In this document: piece after piece, positions 1 to 8,046 of the stretch
Layout: every line of letters begins with the position of its first letter
How positions within the stretch are numbered: position 1 is the stretch's first letter
NCBI RefSeq assembly: GCF_002931555.1
Contig: NZ_PSTZ01000010.1
Coordinates: 62,001 to 126,000 of the forward strand
Length of the DNA stretch: 64,000 bases
From: Pseudoclavibacter sp. RFBB5
GTDB lineage: Bacteria > Actinomycetota > Actinomycetes > Actinomycetales > Microbacteriaceae
Direction: 5' to 3'
Notes under the pieces: model-generated
Seen by the model: the letters and a program-made list of their open reading frames with translations, nothing else
Database searches by the model: none
Told to the model about the DNA's origin: nothing
Translations under genes and position numbers: made by a program

Positions 1-71
1 TCCGCCGCGTGCTCCGCCAGCTGTCAGACGGAGCAGACGCGACGGACGGCGCCGGCGCGGTCGGCGCCTGA
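1..71 (+). CDS. C-terminal tail of an unidentified protein (partial)
   Basis: An open frame enters from the left edge and ends at TGA 69-71, giving a tail that reads RRVLRQLSDGADATDGAGAVGA. Nearly every third base is G or C, as in the genes around it, which is the main reason to believe it is coding. It converges on the TetR gene with only six bases between the two stops. Too little is visible to name a family. Confidence 0.45.
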   Translation, partial: RRVLRQLSDGADATDGAGAVGA

Positions 72-77
72 CCTCAC

Positions 78-632
78 TCAGGGCGCGAGCGACCGCCAGA
101 ACAGCTCGAGGGATCGGCGAGCCAGAGCCTCACGCTCCCCGCGCGGCGTACGAGGCAGCACCCCGGCGAGCATCGAGAGCAGCAGGAGCACGTCCTCCGC
201 GCTGATGTCGCCCCCGACCCGGCCGGCCGAGCGCTCCCGTGGGAGGGCGATGTCGAGCACCGCGAGCATGCGGTCGCGCACCGTCGAGCCGTGCGCGTCA
301 CCGACGTCCGTCAGGGTGAGCTGGATGAGCCCGACCGACACGAGCATCTGCTGGACGATGAGGTCGATGAGGTCCGCGAGGCCAGCGCTCGGCGACTGCA
401 TGAGCTCCTCCAGCTCGACGATGGCATCGCCGAACACCGCGAGCGCCAGTGCGCCCCGCGTGGGGAAGTGCCGGTAGAGGCTGCCCTGGCCGACGCCGGC
501 CAGCCTGGCGACGGCGCTGAGCGGCGCATCCACTCCCCCCTCGGCGAAGACGACTCGCGCGGCCTCGATGAGCGCGCGGCGATTCTCGGGCCCCGCGCTT
601 GGTCCTCGATTGGCTTTCGCTGGAGTCGACAC
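78..632 (-). CDS. TetR-family transcriptional regulator
   Basis: A 184-residue DNA-binding repressor of TetR size and layout. The helix-turn-helix spans roughly residues 37-60 and contains the typical GVGQGSLYRHFPTRGAL segment. The remainder is a helical ligand-binding half with no recognisable ligand class. The start is GTG at 632, chosen because a TATGCT -10 element ends exactly 6 nt upstream (leaderless transcript). It is divergent from a short-chain dehydrogenase, and a perfect inverted repeat lies between them, so it most likely represses itself and that dehydrogenase. The inducing ligand cannot be told from sequence. Confidence 0.9.
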   Translation of the reverse strand: MSTPAKANRGPSAGPENRRALIEAARVVFAEGGVDAPLSAVARLAGVGQGSLYRHFPTRGALALAVFGDAIVELEELMQSPSAGLADLIDLIVQQMLVSVGLIQLTLTDVGDAHGSTVRDRMLAVLDIALPRERSAGRVGGDISAEDVLLLLSMLAGVLPRTPRGEREALARRSLELFWRSLAP

Positions 633-638
633 CGGGAT

Positions 639-664
639 AGCATAATCCGGACAGTGTTGTCCGG
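639..664. promoter_or_regulatory. TetR operator and divergent promoter region
   Basis: A perfect inverted repeat, CCGGACA-GTGT-TGTCCGG, occupies 647-664. On the minus strand the hexamer TATGCT (644 to 639) is a -10 element placed 6 nt before the GTG of the TetR gene. On the plus strand CATAAT (641-646) could be the -10 for the dehydrogenase. A repressor bound here would block both directions. The pairing of this operator with the adjacent TetR protein is inferred from position. Confidence 0.7.
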
Positions 665-748
665 TTCGTTCGAGCCGGCGCTGTCACCGCCTGACTCGAG
701 GCTCCGGCGAGCGGCGAGCGGCGGACCGAGCAGAAAGCTGGCACCCAG

Positions 749-1810
749 ATGACCTCGAGCGCGAACCCCCTGACCGCCGACAACACCATCGGCGAATGGC
801 TCACCGATCCGACCGGCGGCGTGGTGATCCGCGAGATCCTCGCTCAGGGCGGGCAGGATGCCTCCTCCCTCGCGCCCGTCGCGGGCGTGCCCCTCTCGCA
901 ACTCGTCGAGCTCAGCCAGGGCAAGTTCCCCCAGGAGATGGTGGATGCGATGATCGCGCGCGTCAACAGCGGCGAGGTCACCCCCGCCTCCCCCGGCGAC
1001 TTCGGCCCGGTCGCCGACCTCGACGCGCCGCGCGCGCCCCGCGCCGCCGCCTGGGTCGAGGCGGTGACCGGCGGACGATTCGCCGACAAGACCATCATCG
1101 TCACGGGCGCAGGGTCCGGCATCGGTAAGGCCACCGCGTCGCGCATCGCCCGCGAAGGCGGGAGGGTCATCGCCGTCGACGTCTCCGCCGAACGCCTCGC
1201 CACCCTCGTCACCGAGCACGAGGGCGCCGACATCGTCACGCTCACGGCCGACATCACCGACGACGCGGGCGTCGCCCAGATCGTCGAGGCCGCCGGTGCG
1301 CAGGTTGACGGCCTCGCGAACATCGCCGGCATCATGGACAACATGACGCCCGTCGGCGAGGTCAGCGACGAGATCTGGAACCGCGTCTTCGCCGTGAACG
1401 TGACCGGCACGATGAAGCTCATGCGCGCCGTGATCCCGGCGATGCTCGCCGTCGGCAAGGGCGCGATCGTCAACGTGGCCTCCGAGGCCGCCCTCCGCGG
1501 GTCGGCTGCTGGCGCCGCCTACACGGCGTCGAAGCACGCCGTGGCCGGCCTCACCAAGTCGAGCGCCTTCATGTACGGCCCGAGCGGACTCCGCATCAAC
1601 GCCGTCGCACCCGGCGGGGTCGCCACCAACATCGAAGCGCGCTTCGACTCCGAGCTCGGCGCGAAGCGCGTGCAGCAGGGCATGGCGATCATGCCGACGC
1701 CGACGACGGGAACCGCCCTCGCCGCATCCATCACCTTCCTGCTGAGCGACGACGGCGTCAACGTGAACGGCGTCATCCTCCCCTCGGACGGCGGCTGGTC
1801 GGCCGCGTAG
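749..1810 (+). CDS. Short-chain dehydrogenase/reductase with a ~110-residue N-terminal extension
   Basis: An NAD(P)-dependent oxidoreductase of the classical SDR family, 353 residues against a usual ~250. The Rossmann motif TGAGSGIG is at 119-126, NIAG at 191-194, and the catalytic Ser-Tyr-Lys set at about S245, Y258 and K262 (YTASK). The C-terminal SDGG is typical. The first ~110 residues are extra: a helical stretch (TIGEWL..., GKFPQEMVDAMIARV) that recalls a small domain appended to some actinobacterial glycosidases and hydrolases, from memory only. Substrate unknown. It is divergent from the TetR gene and probably its target. No strong ribosome-binding site is visible before ATG 749. Confidence 0.88.
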   Translation: MTSSANPLTADNTIGEWLTDPTGGVVIREILAQGGQDASSLAPVAGVPLSQLVELSQGKFPQEMVDAMIARVNSGEVTPASPGDFGPVADLDAPRAPRAAAWVEAVTGGRFADKTIIVTGAGSGIGKATASRIAREGGRVIAVDVSAERLATLVTEHEGADIVTLTADITDDAGVAQIVEAAGAQVDGLANIAGIMDNMTPVGEVSDEIWNRVFAVNVTGTMKLMRAVIPAMLAVGKGAIVNVASEAALRGSAAGAAYTASKHAVAGLTKSSAFMYGPSGLRINAVAPGGVATNIEARFDSELGAKRVQQGMAIMPTPTTGTALAASITFLLSDDGVNVNGVILPSDGGWSAA

Positions 1811-1861
1811 GCCCGCCGCAGGGAGTGCCCGCCGCACGCACGGTGGGCGCTCCCCCGCACG

Positions 1862-1867
1862 TAGGCT
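1862..1867 (+). promoter_or_regulatory. -10 element of the 33-residue peptide gene
   Basis: TAGGCT ends 6 nt before ATG 1874, the same spacing as at other leaderless genes in the window. Confidence 0.55.
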
Positions 1868-1873
1868 TCCCCC

Positions 1874-1975
1874 ATGAGCAAACCCGTCACGCGCACGCGC
1901 AAGTTCTTCTGGATCGGCCTCGTCGTGATCGCGCTGGTCTTCATCGGCTCCGGCGTCTACGAGATGCTCGTCTAG
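1874..1975 (+). CDS. 33-residue single-pass membrane peptide
   Basis: A short reading frame starting at ATG 1874 and ending with TAG at 1973-1975. The N-terminus MSKPVTRTRK is basic. It is followed by a hydrophobic helix (about residues 11-28, aromatic then Val/Ile/Leu-rich) and a short tail ending EMLV, so the predicted topology is N-in, single pass. Support for a real gene is the leaderless promoter hexamer at the right distance, G/C-biased third positions and the sensible membrane profile. It lies 63 nt after the dehydrogenase and just before a hairpin repeat. No family recognised. It could be a stand-alone small membrane protein or a subunit of a nearby transporter. Confidence 0.6.
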   Translation: MSKPVTRTRKFFWIGLVVIALVFIGSGVYEMLV

Positions 1976-2009
1976 CCGCATCCGTCGCCCCGACACCCCT
2001 GAACGCAGT

Positions 2010-2075
2010 TTCGGGATGGGTTTCGCACTTCGAGATGGGAAAGAACCCATCCGGAAGCGCGGAACCCATCCCGAA
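2010..2075. repeat. 66-nt palindromic repeat, copy R1 (type A)
   Basis: Bounded by TTCGGGATGG and CCATCCCGAA. The outer arms pair over GTTTCGGGATGGGTT (2008-2022) and its complement (2063-2077). Inside, GATGGG (2034-2039) pairs with CCCATC (2046-2051), and further partial pairing between gives one long imperfect hairpin. It lies between two converging genes (small peptide and ABC exporter) and may act as a bidirectional terminator. Confidence 0.85.
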
Positions 2076-2086
2076 ACGGTGGTGGA

Positions 2087-4159
2087 CTACGAGGTGAGCG
2101 TGCGCTCCTCCACGTCCAGGTCGCTGACGGCCTGCTCGAACTGCGAGTTGTAGAGCCTCGCGTACGCGCCGCCCTGCTTCACGAGCTCGTCGTGCGTCCC
2201 CTGCTCGACGATGGAGCCGTGCTCCATGACGAGGATCAGGTCGGCGTCGCGGATCGTGGAGAGACGGTGCGCGATGACGAAGCTCGTGCGCCCCTGGCGG
2301 AGTGCCGCCATCGCCTGCTGCAGGAGCAGCTCCGTGCGGGTGTCGACCGAGCTCGTCGCCTCATCGAGGATGAGGACCTGCGGGTCGGAGACGAACGCGC
2401 GCGCGATGGTGATGAGCTGGCGCTCCCCCGCGGAGACGTTGGACGCGTCCTCGTCGAGCACGGTGTCGTACCCCTCCGGGAGGGAATGCACGAAGCGGTC
2501 GACGTAGCAGGCGGTCGCAGCCGCGAGCACTTCCTCGTCGGTCGCGTCCTGGCGCCCGTAGCGGATGTTCTCGCGGATCGACCCGGCGAACAGCCACGGG
2601 TCCTGCAGCACCATGCCGGTGCGGCTGCGGACGTCATCTCGCCGCAGCTCGGCGATGTCCTGCCCATCCAGCAGGATGCGCCCGCCGTCGAGTTCGTAGA
2701 ACCGCATGATGAGGTTCACGAGCGTCGACTTGCCAGCACCCGTCGGCCCGACGATCGCGACCGTCTGGCCAGGCTCGACCGAGAAGTTGAGGTTCTCGAT
2801 GAGCTTCTGCTCGGGGGTGTACGAGAAGGTGACGTCGTCGAAGACGATCTCCCCCGCGCCGTTCGCCGGCTTGGGAGCATCCTTCGAGTCGGGCTCCTGC
2901 TCGTCCTCGTCGAGGAGCTCGAACACGCGCTCGGCCGAGGCCGTGCCCGACTGCAGCACGGCGGCCATGCCGCCGAGCTCCGCGAGGGGCTGCGTGAACT
3001 GCTGCGAGTACTGGATGAACGCCTGCACGTCGCCGAGGCGGAGGTTGCCGCCCGCGACCATGAGGCCACCGAGCACCGCGATGCCCACGTAGGACAGGTT
3101 GCCGATGAACATCATCGCCGGCATCATCACGCCCGCCCAGAACTGCGCCTTGAAGGCCGCCTGGAAGAGCTGCTCGTTGTCGACCTGGAACTGCTCACGC
3201 GCATCCTGCTCACGTCCGAAGACGCGGACGAGTGCGTGACCCGAGAAGGACTCCTCGACGCGGGCGTTGAGGCGCCCCGTCTTCTTCCACTGCTCGGCGA
3301 AGTTCCTCTGCGACTTCGGCCCGATGACACCGAAGATGACCCCCATGAGGGGCAGCGTGACGAGCGCGACGAGCGCGAGCTGCCAGGAGATGGAGAACAT
3401 CATGACGAGCACGCCGACCACGGTGAGCACGCTCGTGACGACCTGCGACAGCGACTGCTGCATGGTCTGGGTGATGTTGTCGATGTCGTTCGTGACGCGG
3501 CTCAGCAGCTCGCCGCGCTGCACGCGGTCGAAGTAGCTGAGCGGCAGCGAGTTGATCTTGCGCTCGACGTCCTCGCGCAGCTTGTACATCGCCTTCATCA
3601 TGATGATGTTGATGACGTAGCCCTGCAGCCACATGAGCAGCGCCGAGAAGACGTACAGCGCGAGCACGGAGAGCAGCACCATGCCGAGTCGCTCGAAGTT
3701 CACACCCTCGCCCGGGGTGATGTCCATGGCCGCGACCATGTCGGCGAACTGCGTCTGGCCGGAGTCGCGGAGCCCCGCGACGACCTGCTCCTTGGAGGCT
3801 CCCGAAGGCAGCTGGCTGGAGACGACGCCCTCGAAGATGAGGTTCGTCGCCTCACCCAGCACGCGCGGGGCGATGACCGAGAGCACGACGCCGACCGCGC
3901 CGAGGAACGACACGATGATGAGTGCCGCGCGGTAGGGGCGGAGCCTGCCGAGCAGCCTGCCGAAGCTCTGCCCGAAGTTCTTCGCCTTGCCGGGAGCCAC
4001 GCTGTCCCAGTCGCCGGACGACTGGCGAGCCTGTTCGGCGAGCTCGAGTTCGAGCTGCTCCTCCTCCGTCAGGACCTTCTCGACGACCTCCTTGGCCTTG
4101 CGACCGCGGCCGCGCGATGCCTTCGCATCCTGCTTCTGGTTCTCTGCGTCACGGCTCAT
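2087..4159 (-). CDS. ABC exporter half, catalytically competent subunit (TMD-NBD)
   Basis: A 690-residue fused membrane/ATPase protein of the multidrug/lipid exporter class. A charged N-terminal segment of ~75 residues precedes six transmembrane helices. The nucleotide-binding domain carries Walker A GPTGAGKST, signature NVSAGERQ, Walker B LILDEATSS with the catalytic Glu, and H-loop IAHRLST. It overlaps the upstream partner gene by 4 nt, so the two are translated together and very likely form a heterodimer in which this subunit holds the intact catalytic Glu and His. Substrate cannot be inferred. A hairpin repeat follows the stop. Confidence 0.93.
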   Translation of the reverse strand: MSRDAENQKQDAKASRGRGRKAKEVVEKVLTEEEQLELELAEQARQSSGDWDSVAPGKAKNFGQSFGRLLGRLRPYRAALIIVSFLGAVGVVLSVIAPRVLGEATNLIFEGVVSSQLPSGASKEQVVAGLRDSGQTQFADMVAAMDITPGEGVNFERLGMVLLSVLALYVFSALLMWLQGYVINIIMMKAMYKLREDVERKINSLPLSYFDRVQRGELLSRVTNDIDNITQTMQQSLSQVVTSVLTVVGVLVMMFSISWQLALVALVTLPLMGVIFGVIGPKSQRNFAEQWKKTGRLNARVEESFSGHALVRVFGREQDAREQFQVDNEQLFQAAFKAQFWAGVMMPAMMFIGNLSYVGIAVLGGLMVAGGNLRLGDVQAFIQYSQQFTQPLAELGGMAAVLQSGTASAERVFELLDEDEQEPDSKDAPKPANGAGEIVFDDVTFSYTPEQKLIENLNFSVEPGQTVAIVGPTGAGKSTLVNLIMRFYELDGGRILLDGQDIAELRRDDVRSRTGMVLQDPWLFAGSIRENIRYGRQDATDEEVLAAATACYVDRFVHSLPEGYDTVLDEDASNVSAGERQLITIARAFVSDPQVLILDEATSSVDTRTELLLQQAMAALRQGRTSFVIAHRLSTIRDADLILVMEHGSIVEQGTHDELVKQGGAYARLYNSQFEQAVSDLDVEERTLTS

Positions 4160-5889
4160 GACTGTGCCTCCACTGCAAGCTGGGAATCCACGATCTCCTT
4201 GTACGTCGTGCAGCTCTCGAGCAGCTCGTCGTGTGTTCCGAGACCGACCATGTGACCGTCGTCGAGGACCACGATGCGGTCGGCGTCGACGATGGTCGAG
4301 ATGCGCTGGGCGACCACGATCTTGGTGACGCCCGGCAGCTGCTCCCAGAGGGCGCGGCGCAGCCTGGCATCGGTCGTGAGGTCGAGCGCCGAGAAGGAGT
4401 CATCGAAGACGAACACCTGCGGCTCGTGCACGATCGCTCGAGCGATGGCGAGTCGCTGGCGCTGCCCGCCAGAGACGTTCGTGCCGCCCTGGGCGATGCG
4501 CGACTCGAGCTGCTTGTCCTTCTCCTGGACGAACGCCGTGGCCTGCGCGATCTCGAGCGCCTTCCAGAGGTCGTCGTCCGTCGCGGCCTCGCGGCCGTAC
4601 CGGAGGTTGGAGGCGATCGTGCCGGTGAAGAGGAACGGGCGCTGCGGGACCAGGCCGATGCCGTCCCACAGGAGCTCCGCATCCGCCTGGCGCACGTCGA
4701 CCCCGTTGACCTTGACGGTGCCACCCGTCGCATCGAACAGGCGCGGGATGAGCGACACGAGCGTCGTCTTGCCCGCACCCGTCGATCCGACGACGGCGAC
4801 CGTCTCTCCGGGGGCGGCGCGGAACGAGATACCGGTGAGGACAGGCTCGTCGGCGCCCGGGTACGTGAACTCGACGTCGTCGAACTCGATGACGCCGGGC
4901 TCCGGGAAGTCGGTCACCGGGTGCGCCGGCATGATGAGCGTCGACTCGGTGGCGAGCACCTCGGAGATGCGGTCGGCGCTCACCGCGGCGCGCGGGATCA
5001 TGATCGTCATGAAGCTGGCCATGAGCACGCCCATGAGGATCTGCATGACGTAGGCCATGAACGCGAACAGCGTGCCGATCTCGACCGTGCCCTGGTCGAC
5101 CTGGATGCCGCCGAACCAGATGACGCCGACCACGGTGATGTTCAGGACGAGCATGGCGAGCGGGAAGAGCGTGACGAAGAGGTCGCCGACGCGCTTGCCG
5201 AGCAGGAAGAGGTCGTTGTTCGCGACCTCGAAGCGCTTCTCCTCGATGGGCTCGCGCACGAACGCGCGCACGACGCGCACGCCGGTGAGCTGCTCGCGCA
5301 GGATGCGGTTGATGTTGTCGAGCTTCACCTGGAACTGGCGGAACAGCGGCACCATGCGGCTGATGATGATGCCGACCAGCAGGAGCAGCACGGGTGCCGC
5401 GACGCCGATGATCCAGGACAGGCCCACGTCCTGCTGCAAGGCCATGATGATGCCGCCGATCGCGAGCATCGGGGCTGAGACCAGCATGGTGGAGCCCATC
5501 ATGGCGAGCATCTGCACCTGCTGCACGTCGTTCGTGTTGCGCGTGATGAGCGAGCCCGCGCCGAAGCGCGAGACCTCGCGCTCGGAGAAGCTGCTGACCC
5601 GGGCGAAGACGTCGGCGCGGATGTCGCGGCCGAGCGCCATGGCGGCGCGGGCGGCGAAGACCGTCGCGATGATGGAGCAGGTGATCTGGCCGAGCGAGAT
5701 GGCGAGCATGACGGCGCCGGTCGACCAGATGTAGTCGGTGTCGGCGTTGGCAACGCCCTTGTCGATGATGTCGGCGTTGAGTCGCGGCAGGTACAGCGAC
5801 GCGAGCGCTTGAAGGAACTGGAAGACCAGCACACCCGCGAGGAGCGGCCAGTACTTCCGTAGATAACGGGCGAGGAGCTTACCGAGCAT
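4156..5889 (-). CDS. ABC exporter half, degenerate-site subunit (TMD-NBD)
   Basis: A 577-residue exporter half: six transmembrane helices, then an ATPase domain with Walker A GSTGAGKTT and signature NVSGGQRQR. The position of the catalytic glutamate is aspartate (VFDDSFSALD) and the H-loop histidine is glutamine (VAQRISTI). These are the hallmarks of the non-hydrolysing site in heterodimeric exporters. The start is set at ATG 5889 because GGAG lies 5 nt upstream. A GTG 42 nt earlier would also be in frame but sits inside an inverted repeat. First gene of a two-gene operon. Confidence 0.92.
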   Translation of the reverse strand: MLGKLLARYLRKYWPLLAGVLVFQFLQALASLYLPRLNADIIDKGVANADTDYIWSTGAVMLAISLGQITCSIIATVFAARAAMALGRDIRADVFARVSSFSEREVSRFGAGSLITRNTNDVQQVQMLAMMGSTMLVSAPMLAIGGIIMALQQDVGLSWIIGVAAPVLLLLVGIIISRMVPLFRQFQVKLDNINRILREQLTGVRVVRAFVREPIEEKRFEVANNDLFLLGKRVGDLFVTLFPLAMLVLNITVVGVIWFGGIQVDQGTVEIGTLFAFMAYVMQILMGVLMASFMTIMIPRAAVSADRISEVLATESTLIMPAHPVTDFPEPGVIEFDDVEFTYPGADEPVLTGISFRAAPGETVAVVGSTGAGKTTLVSLIPRLFDATGGTVKVNGVDVRQADAELLWDGIGLVPQRPFLFTGTIASNLRYGREAATDDDLWKALEIAQATAFVQEKDKQLESRIAQGGTNVSGGQRQRLAIARAIVHEPQVFVFDDSFSALDLTTDARLRRALWEQLPGVTKIVVAQRISTIVDADRIVVLDDGHMVGLGTHDELLESCTTYKEIVDSQLAVEAQS

Positions 5890-5921
5890 CGATTCTCCGG
5901 AACGACGAGGCCTCTTCGACG

Positions 5922-5948
5922 GCGCATCCACTAACGTGGTGGATGCGC
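5922..5948. promoter_or_regulatory. 10-bp perfect inverted repeat upstream of the exporter operon
   Basis: GCGCATCCAC (5922-5931) and GTGGATGCGC (5939-5948) flank a 7-nt spacer, about 33 nt before the exporter start codon. It could be an operator or a 5'-leader hairpin. No regulator gene is adjacent. Confidence 0.45.
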
Positions 5949-6238
5949 GTCACCGAAGACGCGGAGTGGACGGCAATGTGGGCGGGCCCGGAGCGGACCT
6001 GGCACGAATGACCATTGCTGGCTAGGTGCCTGGCTGGGCAAAAAACCGCAGCCCTGTAGCTAAGCACGAGGTGACATCACCTGCAATCGGCTTCCCACCC
6101 CATGGGAATGTGTTGCGACGCCAATGTCGCCCAACTGACAGCACCTCGGCGTGGTGAGAACCTCCAACCGCGCGCATCTGACAACCTTCTCCGGATAAGT
6201 TTGTCGAATCGAGCCAAATCCGGCCGCCCCGACCTCAA
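5949..6238. other. Intergenic region between divergent operons
   Basis: About 290 bases without a convincing reading frame separate the exporter operon (minus) from the carboxylase gene (plus). The only structure seen is a short inverted repeat, AGGTGA-CA-TCACCT, at 6069-6082. The region is less GC-rich than the genes, as expected of promoter DNA, but no confident -35/-10 pair was found for the exporter. Confidence 0.5.
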
Positions 6239-6244
6239 TAGGCT
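6239..6244 (+). promoter_or_regulatory. -10 element of the acyl-CoA carboxylase gene
   Basis: TAGGCT ends 8 nt before ATG 6253, implying a transcript with essentially no leader. Confidence 0.5.
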
Positions 6245-6252
6245 TAGGAACC

Positions 6253-8037
6253 ATGTCGCGAATCTCGAAGCTCCTCACCGCCAACCGTGGCGAAATCGCC
6301 GTACGCATCGCACGAGCTGCTCGAGACGCGGGTATCGCCTCCGTCGCCGTGTACGCAGACCAGGACCGCGACGCACCGCACGTTCGCCTCGCCGACGAGG
6401 CCTACGCGCTGCGCGGCGCGACCAGCGCCGAGACGTACCTCGTGATCGACAAGCTCCTCTCCATCGCGCGCCGCTCCGGTGCTGACGCCGTGCACCCCGG
6501 CTACGGCTTCCTGGCCGAGAACGCCGACTTCGCTCGCGCCGTCATCGGCCAGGGCCTCACCTGGATCGGCCCCTCCCCGGAGGCCATCGAGGCGCTCGGC
6601 GACAAGGTCACCGCCCGCCACGTCGCCGAGAAGGTCGGCGCACCGCTCGCCCCAGGGACGCTCAACCCCGTCGAGGGTCCGGACGAGGTGCTCGCCTTCA
6701 TCGACACGCACGGTCTGCCCGTCGCCATCAAGGCCGCGTTCGGCGGCGGCGGACGCGGACTCAAGGTCGCCCGTGAGCGCGAGGAGGTCGCCGAGCTCTT
6801 CGAATCGGCCACCCGCGAGGCCATCACGGCCTTCGGCCGCGGCGAGTGCTTCGTCGAGAAGTACCTCGACAAGCCGCGCCACGTCGAGACGCAGTGCCTC
6901 GCCGACGCCCACGGCAACGTGGTCGTCGTCTCGACCCGTGACTGCTCGCTGCAGCGCCGCCACCAGAAGCTCGTCGAAGAGGCCCCCGCACCCTTCATCA
7001 CGGCCGAGCAGGAAGCTGAGATGCGTCGCGCCTCGAAAGCCATCCTCAAGGAGGTCGGCTACGTCGGCGCGGGCACCTGCGAGTTCCTCCTCGCCGCCGA
7101 CGGCACCGTCGCGTTCCTCGAGGTCAACACGCGCCTCCAAGTCGAGCACCCCGTCTCCGAAGAGGTCACGGGCATCGACCTCGTGCGCGAGCAGTTCCGC
7201 ATCGCGCAGGGCGAGGCCCTCGGCTACGACGACCCCCAGGTGAGCGGCCACTCCTTCGAGTTCCGCATCAACGGCGAGGACCCGGGCCGCGGCTTCTTCC
7301 CCGCTCCCGGAACCATCACGACCTTCCGTGTGCCTGGCGGCCCCGGCGTTCGCGTGGACTCGGGTGTCCGCGAGGGCGACATCGTCTCCGGCGCCTTCGA
7401 CTCGCTGCTCGCGAAGCTCATCGTCACGGGCGCCACCCGCGAGGAAGCGCTCGAGCGCTCACGCCGCGCTCTCGAGGACTTCGAGCTCAACGGTATGCCG
7501 ACGGTGCTCCCGTTCCACCGCTCCGTGGTGCGCGACCCCGCGTTCACGGCCGAGAACGGCGAGTTCGGCGTGTACACGAGCTGGATCGAGACCGAGTACA
7601 ACAACACCCTCGAGCCGTGGGGCGGCGAGGCCGGTGACGTCAACGAGCCCATCGCTCGGCGCAACGTCGTCGTCGAGGTCAACGACAAGCGCCTCGAGGT
7701 GTCCCTCCCCGAGCGCCTGCTTGCCGTGACGGGTGCCGGCCACGGCGGCGCAGGCCGCACCATGGCGGGCCACGCGCCGAAGCGTCGCACGCACACCAAC
7801 GTCGAGACGCATTCGAGCGGAGACATCACCGCCCCCATGCAGGCGACGATCGTGAAGTTCGCCGTGGCAGAGGGCCAGAAGGTCGTCAAGGGCGACCTGC
7901 TGGTCGTGCTCGAGGCCATGAAGATGGAACAGCCCATCCAGGCTCCGCGCGACGGCGTCGTCGCGGCCATCACCGGCACGGCGGGTGAGACCGTCTCGAG
8001 CGGCACGAAGCTGCTCGAGCTCGCCGACGCCGAGTAG
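6253..8037 (+). CDS. accA3: Acyl-CoA carboxylase alpha subunit (biotin carboxylase + biotin carrier)
   Basis: A 594-residue fusion of biotin carboxylase and biotin carboxyl carrier domains. It carboxylates its own biotin with ATP and bicarbonate and feeds acetyl-/propionyl-CoA carboxylase beta subunits for fatty-acid and branched-lipid synthesis. Visible features are the N-terminal [13 protein letters not shown], the ATP-grasp glycine loop [23 protein letters not shown], a linker at about 500-525, and the biotinylation site EAMKM with lysine ~557. Full length for the actinobacterial AccA3/AccA1 class. No beta subunit is encoded nearby, so it must pair with partners elsewhere. Leaderless promoter directly upstream. 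Confidence 0.95.
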   Translation: MSRISKLLTANRGEIAVRIARAARDAGIASVAVYADQDRDAPHVRLADEAYALRGATSAETYLVIDKLLSIARRSGADAVHPGYGFLAENADFARAVIGQGLTWIGPSPEAIEALGDKVTARHVAEKVGAPLAPGTLNPVEGPDEVLAFIDTHGLPVAIKAAFGGGGRGLKVAREREEVAELFESATREAITAFGRGECFVEKYLDKPRHVETQCLADAHGNVVVVSTRDCSLQRRHQKLVEEAPAPFITAEQEAEMRRASKAILKEVGYVGAGTCEFLLAADGTVAFLEVNTRLQVEHPVSEEVTGIDLVREQFRIAQGEALGYDDPQVSGHSFEFRINGEDPGRGFFPAPGTITTFRVPGGPGVRVDSGVREGDIVSGAFDSLLAKLIVTGATREEALERSRRALEDFELNGMPTVLPFHRSVVRDPAFTAENGEFGVYTSWIETEYNNTLEPWGGEAGDVNEPIARRNVVVEVNDKRLEVSLPERLLAVTGAGHGGAGRTMAGHAPKRRTHTNVETHSSGDITAPMQATIVKFAVAEGQKVVKGDLLVVLEAMKMEQPIQAPRDGVVAAITGTAGETVSSGTKLLELADAE

Positions 8038-8046
8038 CCTCGACAG

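Noticed and set aside
2192-4255. Open frame of 687 codons antisense to the ABC exporter
   Set aside because: Composition (Asp, Arg, His, Glu-rich) is that of a mirror frame of a high-GC gene; the minus-strand frame has complete ABC motifs.
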